A program made the position numbers and the translations under genes. DNA of 64,000 nucleotides from Haematobia irritans (Eukaryota > Arthropoda > Insecta > Diptera > Muscidae): NCBI RefSeq assembly GCF_050003625.1, contig NC_134399.1, positions 37,898,671 to 37,962,670 of the forward strand, in the 5' to 3' direction. Below are positions 46,068 through 56,436 of this stretch, in pieces. The first letter of the stretch is position 1, and each line of letters opens with the position of its first letter. Below the pieces are notes generated by a model that saw only the letters and a program-made list of their open reading frames with translations, was not told where the DNA came from and ran no database searches.

Positions 46068-46800
46068 AATTTTATTTCTATAGAAAATTTTGTCAAAATT
46101 TTATTTCTATAGAAAATTTTGTCAAAATTTTATTTCTATAGAAAATTTTGTCAAAATTTTATTTCTATAGAAACTTTTATCAAAATTTTATTTCTATAGA
46201 AAATTTTGTCAAAATTTTATTTCTTAGAAAATTTTGTCAAAATTTTATTTCTATAGAAAATTTTGTCAAATTTTTATTTCTATAGAAAATTTTGTCAAAA
46301 TTTTATTTCTATAGAAAATTTTATTTCTATAGAAAATTTTGTCAAAATTTTATTTCTATAGAAAATTTTGCAAAACTTTATTTCTATAGAAAAATTTCTC
46401 AAAATTTTATTTCTATAGAAAATTTTCTCAACATTTTATTTCTATACAAAATAGAAAATTTTCTGAAAAAAATTTTATAGAAGCTTAAAAAAATTTTATT
46501 TTTATAATCTTTTCCAAAATATTGTAGGTTAAATTGTAGAGAAATTTTTTTTGGAAATGTAGGGGAAGGTAAGAAACTTTTTTTGTCCTTGTAGGGAAAA
46601 CCGAAAATTTTCCCTGGCAACACTTGTCAAAATTTCATTTCTATAGAAAATTTTTGTCAAAATGTTATTTCTATAGAAAATTTTGTCACAACTTTATTTC
46701 TATAGAAAAATTTCTCAAAATTTTATTTCTATAGAAAATTTTCTCAAAATTTTATTTCTATACAAAATAGAAAATTTTCTCAAAAAATTTTTTATAGAAA
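46068..46800. repeat. 29-bp minisatellite array
   Basis: About twenty units of AAAATTTTATTTCTATAG plus AAAATTTTGTC with point changes. Each unit contains the 12-bp palindrome TTTCTATAGAAA. Smaller clusters lie at 45405-45545. The unit is not a multiple of three, so frames crossing it show repeating FISIENF-like residues that are not protein evidence. Confidence 0.95.
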
Positions 46801-47105
46801 CAAAATTTTATTTTTATAAACTTTTCCAAAATATTGAATTTTTTTTTTGCAATGTAGGGGAAAGTAGGGAACTTTTTTTGTCCTTGTAGGGAAAACCGAA
46901 AATTTTCCCTGGCAACACTGGCGTTCATTGGACCTTATACCCACGTTTAGTTCATAAAATGTTCGAGACATACCTAACACAAGGTAGATTTCATTGGGTT
47001 GTGGAAAATTTCGCAAGAAATAATAAAATTTAACTACAGCAAAAAACTTTGTTGCAAAAAATAAGTTAAATTTAGCGCTAGTTTAACTACGGAATTTTTT
47101 CTATA

Positions 47106-47332
47106 TATATATTTCTGATCTTGCAGAAATCTGAAAAAGAGTTTTCAAATAATCCACCCACACCAATCCGCAGTAGGGATAAAAAAACGAAAATCGTCTA
47201 ATAGACTTTTTGTCAAATTTTTTTTTTTGAAAATTGACGCAAATCGACTAATCGGCTTTTGCTGTTGTCCAATATCGACTTTTAACGAAAAAGTCGACAT
47301 TCGATTAAGAGAGAAATGTGATTCAAATATTT
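47106..47332. other. Unassigned linker
   Basis: CGAC-containing words (AAAGTCGACATTCGATTAAG) have loose counterparts at 48600-48700. No gene. Confidence 0.3.
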
Positions 47333-47874
47333 CTACACTGAAAAAATGTTGACCTAATAGGAAAGAATAAGCAGCCTAAATTTTAGGATACGCAATAAAC
47401 ACAAGTTGTCCTTTAATTTCTTTAAAATTATTTTCATTAAATTTAGGACAAAAATCATGGAACTTTGCATCCCTCCGTTTAAGTTGTATATCTTTGAACA
47501 TAGGAAAACTTTCCTTAAAGAAAAGAAAAACATTTTTTAATTTAAAGAAGTCGGCTTTAAATTAAATGATATATTGAATAAAAAAAGCTTCAAATATAGG
47601 CTAGGATTTATTTTGAGGATTTTGCATCTTTGTTTTTTTAATTAAGAAAACAGATTTTTCCTTAAAGTATTTACAATTATTTGGATTTTTATACTGGCAT
47701 GTTTTTACGTGCATAGCTTCATTGTTATATCAAAATAGACTTAAAATTCGATAAATGGGATCGGTAAGGTAATTTTCATTTTATTTATCCTAGATGTAAG
47801 GCTAGATATCAATACCAAAATCCTTACAGGAATGTCAAAATCTTTGAATCTAAGTAAACTTTGTTTTGAGTGTA
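47333..47874 (+). mobile_element. TIR-R element, full length
   Basis: Ends TACACTGAAAAAATGTTG and, in reverse, TACACTCAAAACAAAG. 542 bp, no ORF. Partial copies at 11555, 24356, 30944 and 52348. Confidence 0.8.
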
Positions 47875-47924
47875 TGGTAACTCTGAGAGTATGTGTAGAC
47901 AATATCATTTATTTTAAATAATAT

Positions 47925-48490
47925 CCCAGCAAAAAAAATTGGAAGTTCTTCCAAAGGCACAACTTTAAAAGCACTTCCAGAAGATGCACTCCCAATGATG
48001 TTCTTTATTTTAACTATCCAGGAAGTTCTTTTAATTCAATTTTTTATAACTTGGTTTTTTTCATACTTTTAATGGATAATTTTAACTTTTTTTGTTTCAA
48101 ATAGGTTAAAAACAGAGTAAGAATCATAAAATGGTACAAATCATTTAAATTTTGTCGACAAAAATGCTAAATCCAATCTGGAAAAATTGTGAATTTTTGA
48201 AAATATTAGAGATCAAACGTTTCCGACAAGCGTTAGAATCCATTAAAAATTATAAAAATTATTTATTTGACAAAATATCACAGAATTTTTTAATTTACAT
48301 CCAAAACATTGAATTCGGATCACATCTAAAGAAATGATGCAAATTCAGTGCAACGGTTGTTGAAACGGAGGACTTCCGTCCTATAACAAGCCCATGTTAA
48401 ATGCATCGCTTCTGCGTCAACTTTGCACCACTTCTGGATCCAAAAAGAACATTTTCATTACTTTTTTTTGGAGATGCTTTTTTTGCTGGG
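47925..48490 (+). mobile_element. MITE-C reference copy
   Basis: 566 bp from CCCAGCAAAAAAAATTGG to TTTTTTTGCTGGG. It contains CATTGAATTCGGATCACA and TGGATCCAAAAAGAACATT. No ORF above chance. It is the most complete uninterrupted copy. Confidence 0.9.
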
Positions 48491-48711
48491 ATTCTAAACG
48501 GCATACAAATGCATGTTCAGACATGCGATGAATATGAATGTATGAAATTATATGGTATAAACGCAGCTCAAAGAGTCTAAAAGCTGATTTTTATATGTGT
48601 TTAGAAAGTCGAAAACCAGAAAGGTCGACTTTTCTAAATAGTTGGACTGGGAAATTGTCTATTTTTTCCACTTTTGAAAACGTCGAACAGAAAGTTGAAA
48701 AAGAGAGAGTT
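48491..48711. other. Unassigned
   Basis: No recognised content beyond loose CGAC-rich words. Confidence 0.3.
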
Positions 48712-48729
48712 TTCCTATTTTAATAAAAG

Positions 48730-48790
48730 TTCACCACTGTGGTATCACAATGGACTGAAATATCGCGTTGCCACTATACCTAAACTAACC
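48730..48790 (+). mobile_element. 61-bp SINE-tail insertion with 18-bp target duplication
   Basis: TTCACCACTGTGGTATCACA ... ACTAACC is the SINE form of the shared tail. TTCCTATTTTAATAAAAG is duplicated perfectly at 48712-48729 and 48791-48808. Confidence 0.93.
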
Positions 48791-48808
48791 TTCCTATTTT
48801 AATAAAAG

Positions 48809-48969
48809 CGAAGGGTAAAAATGACTTTGGTATTGATTCCAAGCCAAAGAAATGGAGAATTGAAGTAAAGACAAATTTAAGAAACAATTCTCTTTTATGT
48901 TTTGCGTACTTGATTCGAGAAAACAAAGTTTAATTTATCCTTTTTTCAGCTTTTTTCTTCATTTGCTAT
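48809..48969. other. Unassigned linker
   Basis: Contains TIR-R/S-like words (GGTATTGATTCCAAGCCAAAG). Too short to assign. Confidence 0.3.
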
Positions 48970-49632
48970 TACACTAAAAAAAATATTGTCGTGAGGTCAA
49001 AGATTTCATGTCTTTAAAATACGAATACAAATTTTGCTTAGCATAGAAGACGCATTTTTCTAAAATAAAGTTATTTTCCTTGTCCAAAAGTCGATAAACT
49101 TTTCAATGAAGCCGTATTGTCCTTATAATTAAGTGATTTGACTTAAAAATGGGTATCTTAACATGAAAGAAAAAATTTATAGGCTAAGGCCAACTTGACT
49201 TTAATAATTCAGAAAAATTCTTTAAATTTAATGAAATTGTCTTTAAATTTGTTGTCTTTTTGCATCTTGACTACAAAGCAAAAAATCGTTCAAATATAGG
49301 ACATGTTTTTCAAAACTTTATTTTAAAGAAGTTTTTTACTTCAAACATAGCATAATTTCTACTGGAAGTCGAATCCTAATTTGGAAAATAAAGTTGCCGT
49401 TAACTCGTTTTTAAAGGACTTTGATAGCATATGAAGAAAAAAAGCTGAGAAAACGAAAAATTAAAAAAAATTGCTTCGTAGAAGCAAGTACACAAAACCT
49501 AAATTTAAAAGAAAATTGTGTCTTAAAAGTATCCTTACTTGTATTCTCCGCTTCTTTGGCTCGGAATCAATACCAAATTTTTTAAAGTAAAGACAAAATC
49601 TTTGGAACCGAGTATGCTTTTTTTTCAGTGTA
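48970..49632 (+). mobile_element. TIR-S element, full length
   Basis: Ends TACACTAAAAAAAATATTG and, in reverse, TACACTGAAAAAAAAAGC. 663 bp with no ORF. Copies at 15454, 26372, 27955 and 49680. Confidence 0.8.
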
Positions 49633-49679
49633 GAATGCTCTAAAAGCACGTTAAGGACAACTTAGATTTTCAAATTCGA

Positions 49680-50050
49680 ACTCGACTTCAGGTAGAAAAA
49701 ATATGCTTTGTTTCAATTAAAAAAGCCTTTAAAAGTATTGAAAAAAATCTCCTATCTCTAAACGCTATTTTGCTTTGTTGTCAAAATGCAAAAGTTAAAA
49801 AAATTCAAAGACGATTTCATTATATTTGAAGAATTTTTCAGAATTATCAAAGCTAAATTGACCTTAGTTAAACCAAATTTTCTTTAATTTTAGTATACCC
49901 AATTTTAAGTCGAATCACTTAACACTAAAGAAAAAACTGATTCATTGGAAAGTTTATCTTTTGGACAAGGATATATTTTTTTTATATTAGAAAAATGCGT
50001 CTTTTAAGCTGAGCGATAATCTTATACGTCTTTTAAGGACATCAAATCGT
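49680..50050 (-). repeat. TIR-S fragment, reverse
   Basis: TAAGTCGAATCACTTAACAC, GAAAGTTTATCTTTTGGAC and AAAAATGCGTCTTTTAAGC are the reverse of 49060-49180. Confidence 0.65.
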
Positions 50051-50068
50051 TGGCCCCATGCAGATTTG

Positions 50069-50204
50069 TCAGTATTGTGGATTTCTCCCCAAATTGGGGA
50101 TATTTTTCCGTGAATGGGGACGAAATTTCCAAGTTGGGGTCTTGGGGATTTGGTGGGGAGTTTCCATAAATTTGGGGATTTTTTCGATAAATCGGTTGAA
50201 TCTT
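50069..50204. repeat. hAT-like end next to the array
   Basis: CAGTATTGTGGATTTCTCCCC matches the termini at 4766 and 5492. Followed by GGGGAC-rich subterminal sequence. No partner end is visible at the other side of the array. Confidence 0.55.
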
Positions 50205-50945
50205 TTTTTACAAAATTTTATTTCTATATAGAAAATTTTGTTAAAATTTTATTTGTATAGAAAATTTTCTCAAAATTTTATTTCTAAAGAAAATTTTGTT
50301 AAAATTTTATTTCTATAAAGAAAATTTTGTCAACATTTTATTTCTATATAGAAATTTTTGTCAAAATTTTATTTTTATAGAAAATTTTGTCAAAATTTTA
50401 TTTCTATATAGAAAATTTTGTCAAAATTTTATTTCTATATAGAAAATTTTGTCAAAACTTATTTCTATAGAAAATTTTTGTCAACATTTTATTTCAAAAT
50501 TTTATTTCTATAGAAATTGTTTTCAAAATTTTATTTTTTATAGGAAATTTTGTCAAAAATTTATTTCTATAAAGAAAATTTTGTCAACATTTTATTTCTA
50601 TATAGAAAATTTTGTCAAAAATTCATTTCTATAAAGAAAATTTTGTCAACATTTTATTTCTATATAGAAAATTTTGTCAACATTTTATTTCTATATAGAA
50701 ATTTTTGTCAAAATTTTATTTCTATATAGAAAATTTTGTCAAAATTTTATTTCTATAGAAAATTTTGTCAAAATTTTATTTCTATAGAAAATTTTGCCAA
50801 ATTTTTATTTCTATAGAAAATTTTGTCAAAATTTTATTTCTGTAGAAAATTATTATCAAAATTTTATTTCTATAGATAATTTGATTAAAATTTTATTTCT
50901 ATTGAAAATTTTGTCAAAATTTTATTTCTATAGAAAATGTATGAA
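50205..50945. repeat. 29-31-bp minisatellite array
   Basis: About 24 units of TTTCTATAGAAAATTTTGTC and the longer TTTCTATATAGAAAATTTTG variant (TA insertion, 31 bp). Same family as 46068-46800. Confidence 0.95.
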
Positions 50946-52347
50946 GTACCTTTTTGCAAAATCTACCAAAACATCAAAAATTCTATCAATCTTCTAAAGA
51001 CTGATAGAATTCTACTAACTTTTGCAACGTGTCTATCACCCAATTTTACTACTTGAATATTTAAAAGTAAATTTTCGTTAATAAATACGAGGCGACCGAA
51101 CTCCCATTTTCATATCTCCAGCTGTTGAAAGACGATCACCAGTCTCTTGGTGTTGTGGTTCGAAATCTTGATTTTATTGCAGTTTGCTGCATGTGACAAA
51201 ATTTTAGTTTTTAAATTATTACTGATTTTCTACAGCAAAAATGAGACTCATAACAGGCATGAATATTTTTTCAGTGTGATTCTAATTACAATCCCTAATA
51301 CGTAGTGCCCCTGGACCATCCATATGTGAGCATCAAGGCCCTCCCTTTTTCAAAGACACAACTATATTTCGTCAATGCAGTAGTTTTCGCAGGAACCATC
51401 CAAGAATCTTGGATGGACATGATTGGAGAGCAGCTTCGGGAGGACGTACGTAGATGCCTCAGATAATCCTATGTTCGGACGTTCTTTGTTCTTGCGATTC
51501 AAACAGGGTGTTTTGGAACTCGAAAGATATTAAACTCCATTACGGATAATTTTATTTTTAAATAAACTTAAATGCAAATCCTTTTTGGTGGCTTATAAAC
51601 AAAATAATAAGCTGACAATAAAACAAATATAATGTAGCTATCATAGACAAAAGAGTGAACTTGGTATCACATCAAGTCTGCTATCCTGTATACGTTTTAA
51701 TCCTATTTTTAAACATTATATACTATTTGGCTTGCTGAGGACTCTAGTGGTGCTACGTACATTTCCCACTCTTTACTAAAAAAATACGATTTAAAGAATA
51801 ACTAAAGATCTTAAATACAAGAATGGTAAAGGGTTTCTGTGGACGCCTTTCGGTCTGTTTAGTAATCCTAATTTAGCCTGTGGAGGTAGAACCACAGATG
51901 ATACATAGTACATACGTACACATTTACACAACACACATATATATTTTGTGTAAAAAAATACATATTCTAGTATTTTAGGTACAAATAAAAGAAGAAGAAG
52001 AAGAAATAACAATCATACCAAAAAGGATTATAATATTCTAGGAAGAGATTATGAATAAGCCACCAACATCTTTGTTGAAAAGGCGAAAATCTTCGTCACA
52101 AAAAATAGGCAGAATTATATTAAGGACATTTATTTAATATAAGAATAATAGCTTGAAGAAGTTTTGCTACGCAAAAGTTCATTACGACATTAAACCCCTC
52201 TACTATACATATGAGTATTTCCATAAAATTTTTCCCCAGAAAATGCAAATAAAATTTTATTAAAGATAAGTTTACAATGGAATTGTTATCATGGGAACCA
52301 CCCTGGTCCAATTATAGCATACCCAGTTTGTACACAGATGCGCCACT
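50946..52347. other. Unassigned, with one coding-like fragment
   Basis: No repeats recognised. An (AAG) run lies at 51990-52005. Positions 51305-51466 hold an open frame treated separately. Confidence 0.3.
51305..51466 (+). other. Coding-like fragment, unrecognised
   Basis: A 53-codon open frame bounded by stops reads VPLDHPYVSIKALPFSKTQL onward and ends ESWMDMIGEQLREDVRRCLR. Base composition is more balanced than its surroundings. It may be a remnant of a transposon or host exon. I recognise no family, and the frame is short enough to be chance. Confidence 0.25.
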
Positions 52348-52450
52348 ACACTGAAAAAAATATTTTCCTAATATGGAAGATTATGCAAACTCAAATTTTA
52401 GGACACGCGTAATTTCTACAATACGAGGATTACCTTTTTATATTTACTTT
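52348..52450 (+). repeat. TIR-R left-end fragment
   Basis: TACACTGAAAAAAATATTTTCC and CAAATTTTAGGACACGCG match 24356-24410. Confidence 0.65.
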
Positions 52451-52466
52451 TTTTGAGGTTATACGT

Positions 52467-52942
52467 ACACCCTCAAAAAAATCGCTTCTGTAACATATGC
52501 CATATTTTGCTTCAAGCATATATATTTTCTGGATTGGTCCAAACAAAATACTGTTTGTATTATTCGAACATATTATGTTTCACCTTGGGGCATACACTGG
52601 TAGAAAAAAATTTAATGAAATTTTCTTTGTGTGGATATATTTTTAAGGCGCCAATTGGTTACTTCCATTATTTTACTTGCAGCATACTCTCTAGGTCTCT
52701 CTTTCTAAACACATATAAACATGGCTATTTCTAAATTAATATATGTTTGCATCTAAGCATTTTATATTTACAAACATTTTGTGTCCCAAACATAATATAT
52801 ATATTAACACATATGCCCCAAACATGTTATGCTAGTTTATTAACATTATATGCTTGCACTTAAAAATATTGTGTTAAAAAATTTGAGTTCCAAACATATA
52901 ATGTTTACACCCAAACGTATGAAAAACAGTTTTTTCGTCCGT
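52467..52942 (+). repeat. Repeat X, copy 2
   Basis: Aligns with 28334-28827 from ACACCCTCAAAAAAATCGC to TTTTTTCGTCCGTGC. No ORF beyond those shared by chance. Confidence 0.8.
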
Positions 52943-52994
52943 GCACAATGGACTGAAAGGTCTAAGTGAGCCGGAATCAAATCGGACTACCACT
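52943..52994 (+). repeat. LINE-tail fragment
   Basis: CACAATGGACTGAAAGGTC, AGTGAGCCGGAATC and CCACTTTAACCTAA fit the LINE form of the tail. Target duplication not evident. Confidence 0.65.
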
Positions 52995-53000
52995 TTAACC

Positions 53001-53127
53001 TAATCCAGCACTTGAAGTAAGTCCTCAAAATTACAATTTGTATTCTACATGCTGTTAGTACAAGTAAAAACAGAAGAAAAATCAAAGTTTTTAACATTTG
53101 GTTTATTTCGGCATTGAAAGGATTAAG
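53001..53127 (-). repeat. TTTCACTACCGA-family MITE fragment
   Basis: ACATGCTGTTAGTACAAGTA, AACAGAAGAAAAATC and CGGCATTGAAAGGATTAA correspond to the end of 39291-39807. Confidence 0.7.
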
Positions 53128-53621
53128 GTCTCTATATATGCAAAAAAAAGACTTCATTTCACATTTTTATCCGACGTTTCGTTGGTAATTTCCAACTTCT
53201 TCTGGTATGAATTTTTATTGAAATCTGGCATCAATAACAACAACAAAAGGGGGCAATTACATCTATGTAGAGTATCATAAGTCAATCTCTAAACTTCCAT
53301 TTAGTCTTTCTTCATATTTCCGATATTATTAAATCATAAAAAGCGACGGCATGTAAACCATTATTCTAGGAGTATGTTATAATGAACTGCCAATCGTGAG
53401 ATTGACACAACGTTAGGCATTAGTGGGTGCTTCGAAAAAATCATGAAAGGCATGCACATTTATGATCCGTTCACGAAAGTGAACAGAACAACCAGTGTTC
53501 ATGATCTGAAACCGTAATGGTTACGAATTTATAATCCGGCATGCACGATTTAACTCTTAATGCCAACCAAGAGCTATGAGGATCCCGCATCGGACAATTT
53601 TTTTTTATTATTTTTATATTT
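53128..53621. other. Unassigned
   Basis: No supported gene or repeat. Confidence 0.3.
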
Positions 53622-55142
53622 TTATAGCCTCCACCATAGGATGGGGGTATATTAACTTTGTCATTTCTTTTGTAACACATCGAAATATTGCTCTAAGACC
53701 CCATAAAGTATATATATTCTGGGTCGTGGTGAAATTCTGAGTCAATCTAAGCATGTCCGTCCGTCTGTTGAAATCACGCTAACTTCCGAACGAAACAAGC
53801 TATCGACTTGAAACTTGGCACAAGTAGTTGTTATTGATGTAGGTGGGATGGTATTGCAAATGGGCCATATCAGCCCATTTTTACGTATAGCCCCCATATA
53901 AACGGACCCCAAAATTTGGCTTGCAATTGCTCTAAGAGAAGCAAATTTCATCCGATCCGGCTGAAATTTGGTACATTATGTTAGTATATGGTCTCTAACA
54001 ACCATGCAAAAATTGGTCCACATCGGTCCATAATTACATATAGCCCCCATATAAACCGATCCCCAAATTTGGCTTGCGATTGCTCTAGAAGAAGCAAATT
54101 TCATCCGAACCGGCTGAAATTTAGTACATGGTGGTAGTATATGGTCTCTAACAACCATGCAAAAATTGGTCCACATCGGTCCATAATTACATATAGCCCC
54201 GATATAAACCGATCACCAGATTTGACCTCCGGAGCCTCTTGGAAGACCAAAATTCATCTGATTCAGTTGAAATTTGGTACGTGGTGTTAATATATGGCCT
54301 CAAACACCCATGCAAAAATTGGTCGAAATCGGTCAATAATTATATGTATATAGGCCCCATATAAACCGATCCCCAGATTTGACCTCCGGAGCCCCTTGGA
54401 AGAGCAAAATTCATCCGATAAGGCTGAAATTTGGTACGTGAAGTTAGTATGTTATATGGTATCCACCAACCATGCCGGAATTGGTTCATATAACTCCATA
54501 ATTATATATAGCCCCCATATAAACCGATCCCCAGATCTGACCTCCTGTGCCTTTTGGAGAAGCAAAATTCATCCGATCTGGTTGAAATTTGGTACGTGGT
54601 GTTAGTATTTGATATTTAACAACGATGCCAAAAGTGGTCCATATCAGTCCATAATTATATATAGCTCCCATATAAACCGATCCCGAGATTTGGTTTTGGT
54701 GCCTCTTAGAGGAGCAAATTTCATCCGAGTTGAAATTTGGTACATTGTGCTAGTATATGGCCGTTAACAATCATGCCTAACTAGGTCCACATCGGTCTAT
54801 AGTTTTATATAGCCCTCAGATAAATCGATCCCCAATCACACAAAAATTGGTCCATATCAAGTCCATAATTCTATATAGCCCCCATATAAGCGACCCCCAT
54901 ATTTCAATTTCCATGTCGATTCGTAATTATTTATAGACTTACCTATACATAACCATTTTGTCTAATATATACCTCGTATGGACTAACTCACAATTTAGAA
55001 AACGATGTTAAGAAGTTTTAACATACCACAACCCATGTAATTCGATTGTGGATGACAGTCTTTCGTAGAAGTTTCTACGCAATCCATAGTGGAGGGAACA
55101 TAAGATTCGGCCTGGTCGAACTTACGGCCGTATATACTTGTT
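53622..55142. repeat. F2 modular repeat, copy 2
   Basis: Left TAGCCTCCACCATAGG, right ATAGTGGAGGGAAC with CGAACTTACGGCCGTAT. At least six modules of about 150 bp with AACCGATCCCCAGATTTG and AACAACCATGC. Same family as 21620-23024 but with more modules and without the 29-bp units. Confidence 0.82.
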
Positions 55143-55249
55143 TATTATTGTTATATTTTATATTACATTTTATTCATTTGTTGATATCTTTTTTCGTTGA
55201 AAGTTGCAGACTTATTTCCAAAAAATAAATTAAAACTACTGTGCATCGG

Positions 55250-55560
55250 CTCAAAGAACTGCATTTTTGAGCACTCAAAACACCGATTTGATGGGCCATC
55301 AGCCATATAATACTGACGTGGTACCGAATTACTTCCTTTTATTTTCGAACGTAAAAACTAGAGGTCAACGCTTTTTGATACCTGAAGAAGCGTTTGTTTC
55401 GTTCGGAATGTATGTTTTGGAGATAGCTCAATCAGAGTAACAAAAGTGTTTCGACTTAATGAGGAATATTTTGAAAAACAATAAAACGAGTTTTGATGGT
55501 TAATATTTGTTGTTCTTCTCTAATCCCGAATTAGAAAAGGCACCCCTCGTATCAAGGTAA
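55250..55560 (+). pseudogene. mariner transposase C-terminal fragment 2
   Basis: The + strand keeps decayed PDVVPNYFLLFSNVKT, RGQRFLIPEEAF, MYVLEIAQSE and QKCFD blocks, then the mariner 3' UTR ending CCCCTCGTA at about 55552. Same non-irritans mariner type as 21386-21587. Several frameshifts and stops. Confidence 0.7.
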
Positions 55561-56244
55561 CAAAAACGAAAATGAATAGTTTTCTGTATGGCACGTCGGT
55601 TCACCACAAAATGACACAACTATATAACTTTATCTGTAAGTATTTTTGGATATAGGCCAAATAGCTCGTACTAAGAAATAAACAAAAAAATACAAAAACT
55701 TTTAGTGAAAAAGCACATGGCAGATTTATTGCTATCGAATATTGCTTTATTAATGTCAAAGGAAAACACCTCCACCCAACACGTGACCGACGAAATCACT
55801 TGTAGAAATCACCCTGTTGCACGATTGGATATCGCGTGTACCGATAATGGTTGTCTCAAAATAGCTGTTGGGAGTTCTATTAGATTAACCAAATTGAACA
55901 ATGCATGTTTGTGTGTGTGTGGGGGAAATCTTTTTGTGTTCGACATTGTGTAAAATTTTCCAAAAAAGACTGAAGAGTTTTCCATGGCGGTGGGTGGTTG
56001 ATTGACTTAGGTAAAAGGAAGTCATTTGGTACTCAATCGTAGCACTGATACAGATATTGCAACAAGTACAATGACATTGTTCCTTCATGTGTCCTCCAAT
56101 TGAACTCTTTAGATATGTCAATTTTTACTATTATTGGATTCAAATAACGTGATACGAATAGTTGTGTGGGGAGCATAAATAGAACAGCATTTTGCAATAT
56201 TGAGACTATTGTATTCTTCATAATTCTGGTCTTAACATACTTTG
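55561..56244. other. Apparently single-copy island
   Basis: No repeat match. The frame 55705-55953 (82 codons) and minus-strand frames at 55885-56221 show no domain. GTGTGTGTGTGG at 55910-55922. Confidence 0.3.
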
Positions 56245-56434
56245 GGCTAGGTTAGGCAAGTTTGGCAGCCCACTATTTCAGGCTAACCAAAGACAATCTA
56301 GAAGAAGACGCAGTTTTGTCATAACAAACTGAAGCGCCAGAGGTCTCTGTCAAGATAATATCATGAAGTTTGCGTGGAAACCCGGGTTGCGTCTTCTTCT
56401 AGATTGTCTTTTGGCTCACTTAGACTATTCAGTC
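56245..56434 (-). repeat. LINE-tail fragment split by a palindromic element
   Basis: GGTTAGGCAAGTTTGGCAGCC ... CAGGCT, then after the insert CACTTAGACTATTCAGTCC. The tail is in reverse and interrupted at GGCT. Confidence 0.75.
56285..56412. mobile_element. 128-bp palindromic mini-element
   Basis: AAGACAATCTAGAAGAAGAC at the left is mirrored by GTCTTCTTCTAGATTGTCTT at the right (about 23 bp exact). GGCT is duplicated at 56281-56284 and 56413-56416. The interior has no ORF. The class is unknown. Confidence 0.8.
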
Positions 56435-56436
56435 CA

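Larger units (their letters stand above)
45235..46920. mobile_element. hAT-like element filled with 29-bp repeats
   Basis: The inverted ends CAGTGTTGCCAG are exact at both sides. The 8-bp target duplication GCGTTCAT is perfect at 45227-45234 and 46921-46928, as expected for hAT transposition. The interior is mostly TTTCTATAGAAAATTTTGTC units, plus a SINE. A right-end-like block (GTAGGG...TTTTCCCTGGCAACACT) occurs twice, at 46557-46625 and 46850-46920. No transposase. Confidence 0.92.
44931..47105 (+). mobile_element. TIR-P element split by an hAT-like element
   Basis: Left TACACAGAAAAATAGTAAAC, right ending TTTAACTACGGAATTTTTTC. The two parts join at the duplicated GCGTTCAT. No ORF of its own. 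Confidence 0.78.

Noticed and set aside
46292..46889. ORFs of 60-75 codons with repeating FISIENF and YRKFCQN residues
   Set aside because: They are readings of the 29-bp minisatellite in rotating frames. The same holds at 50449-50997 and 63699-63914.
50205..50945. CRISPR-like array of regular 29-bp repeats
   Set aside because: Units are directly adjacent with no unique spacers, the host is eukaryotic, and there are no cas genes.
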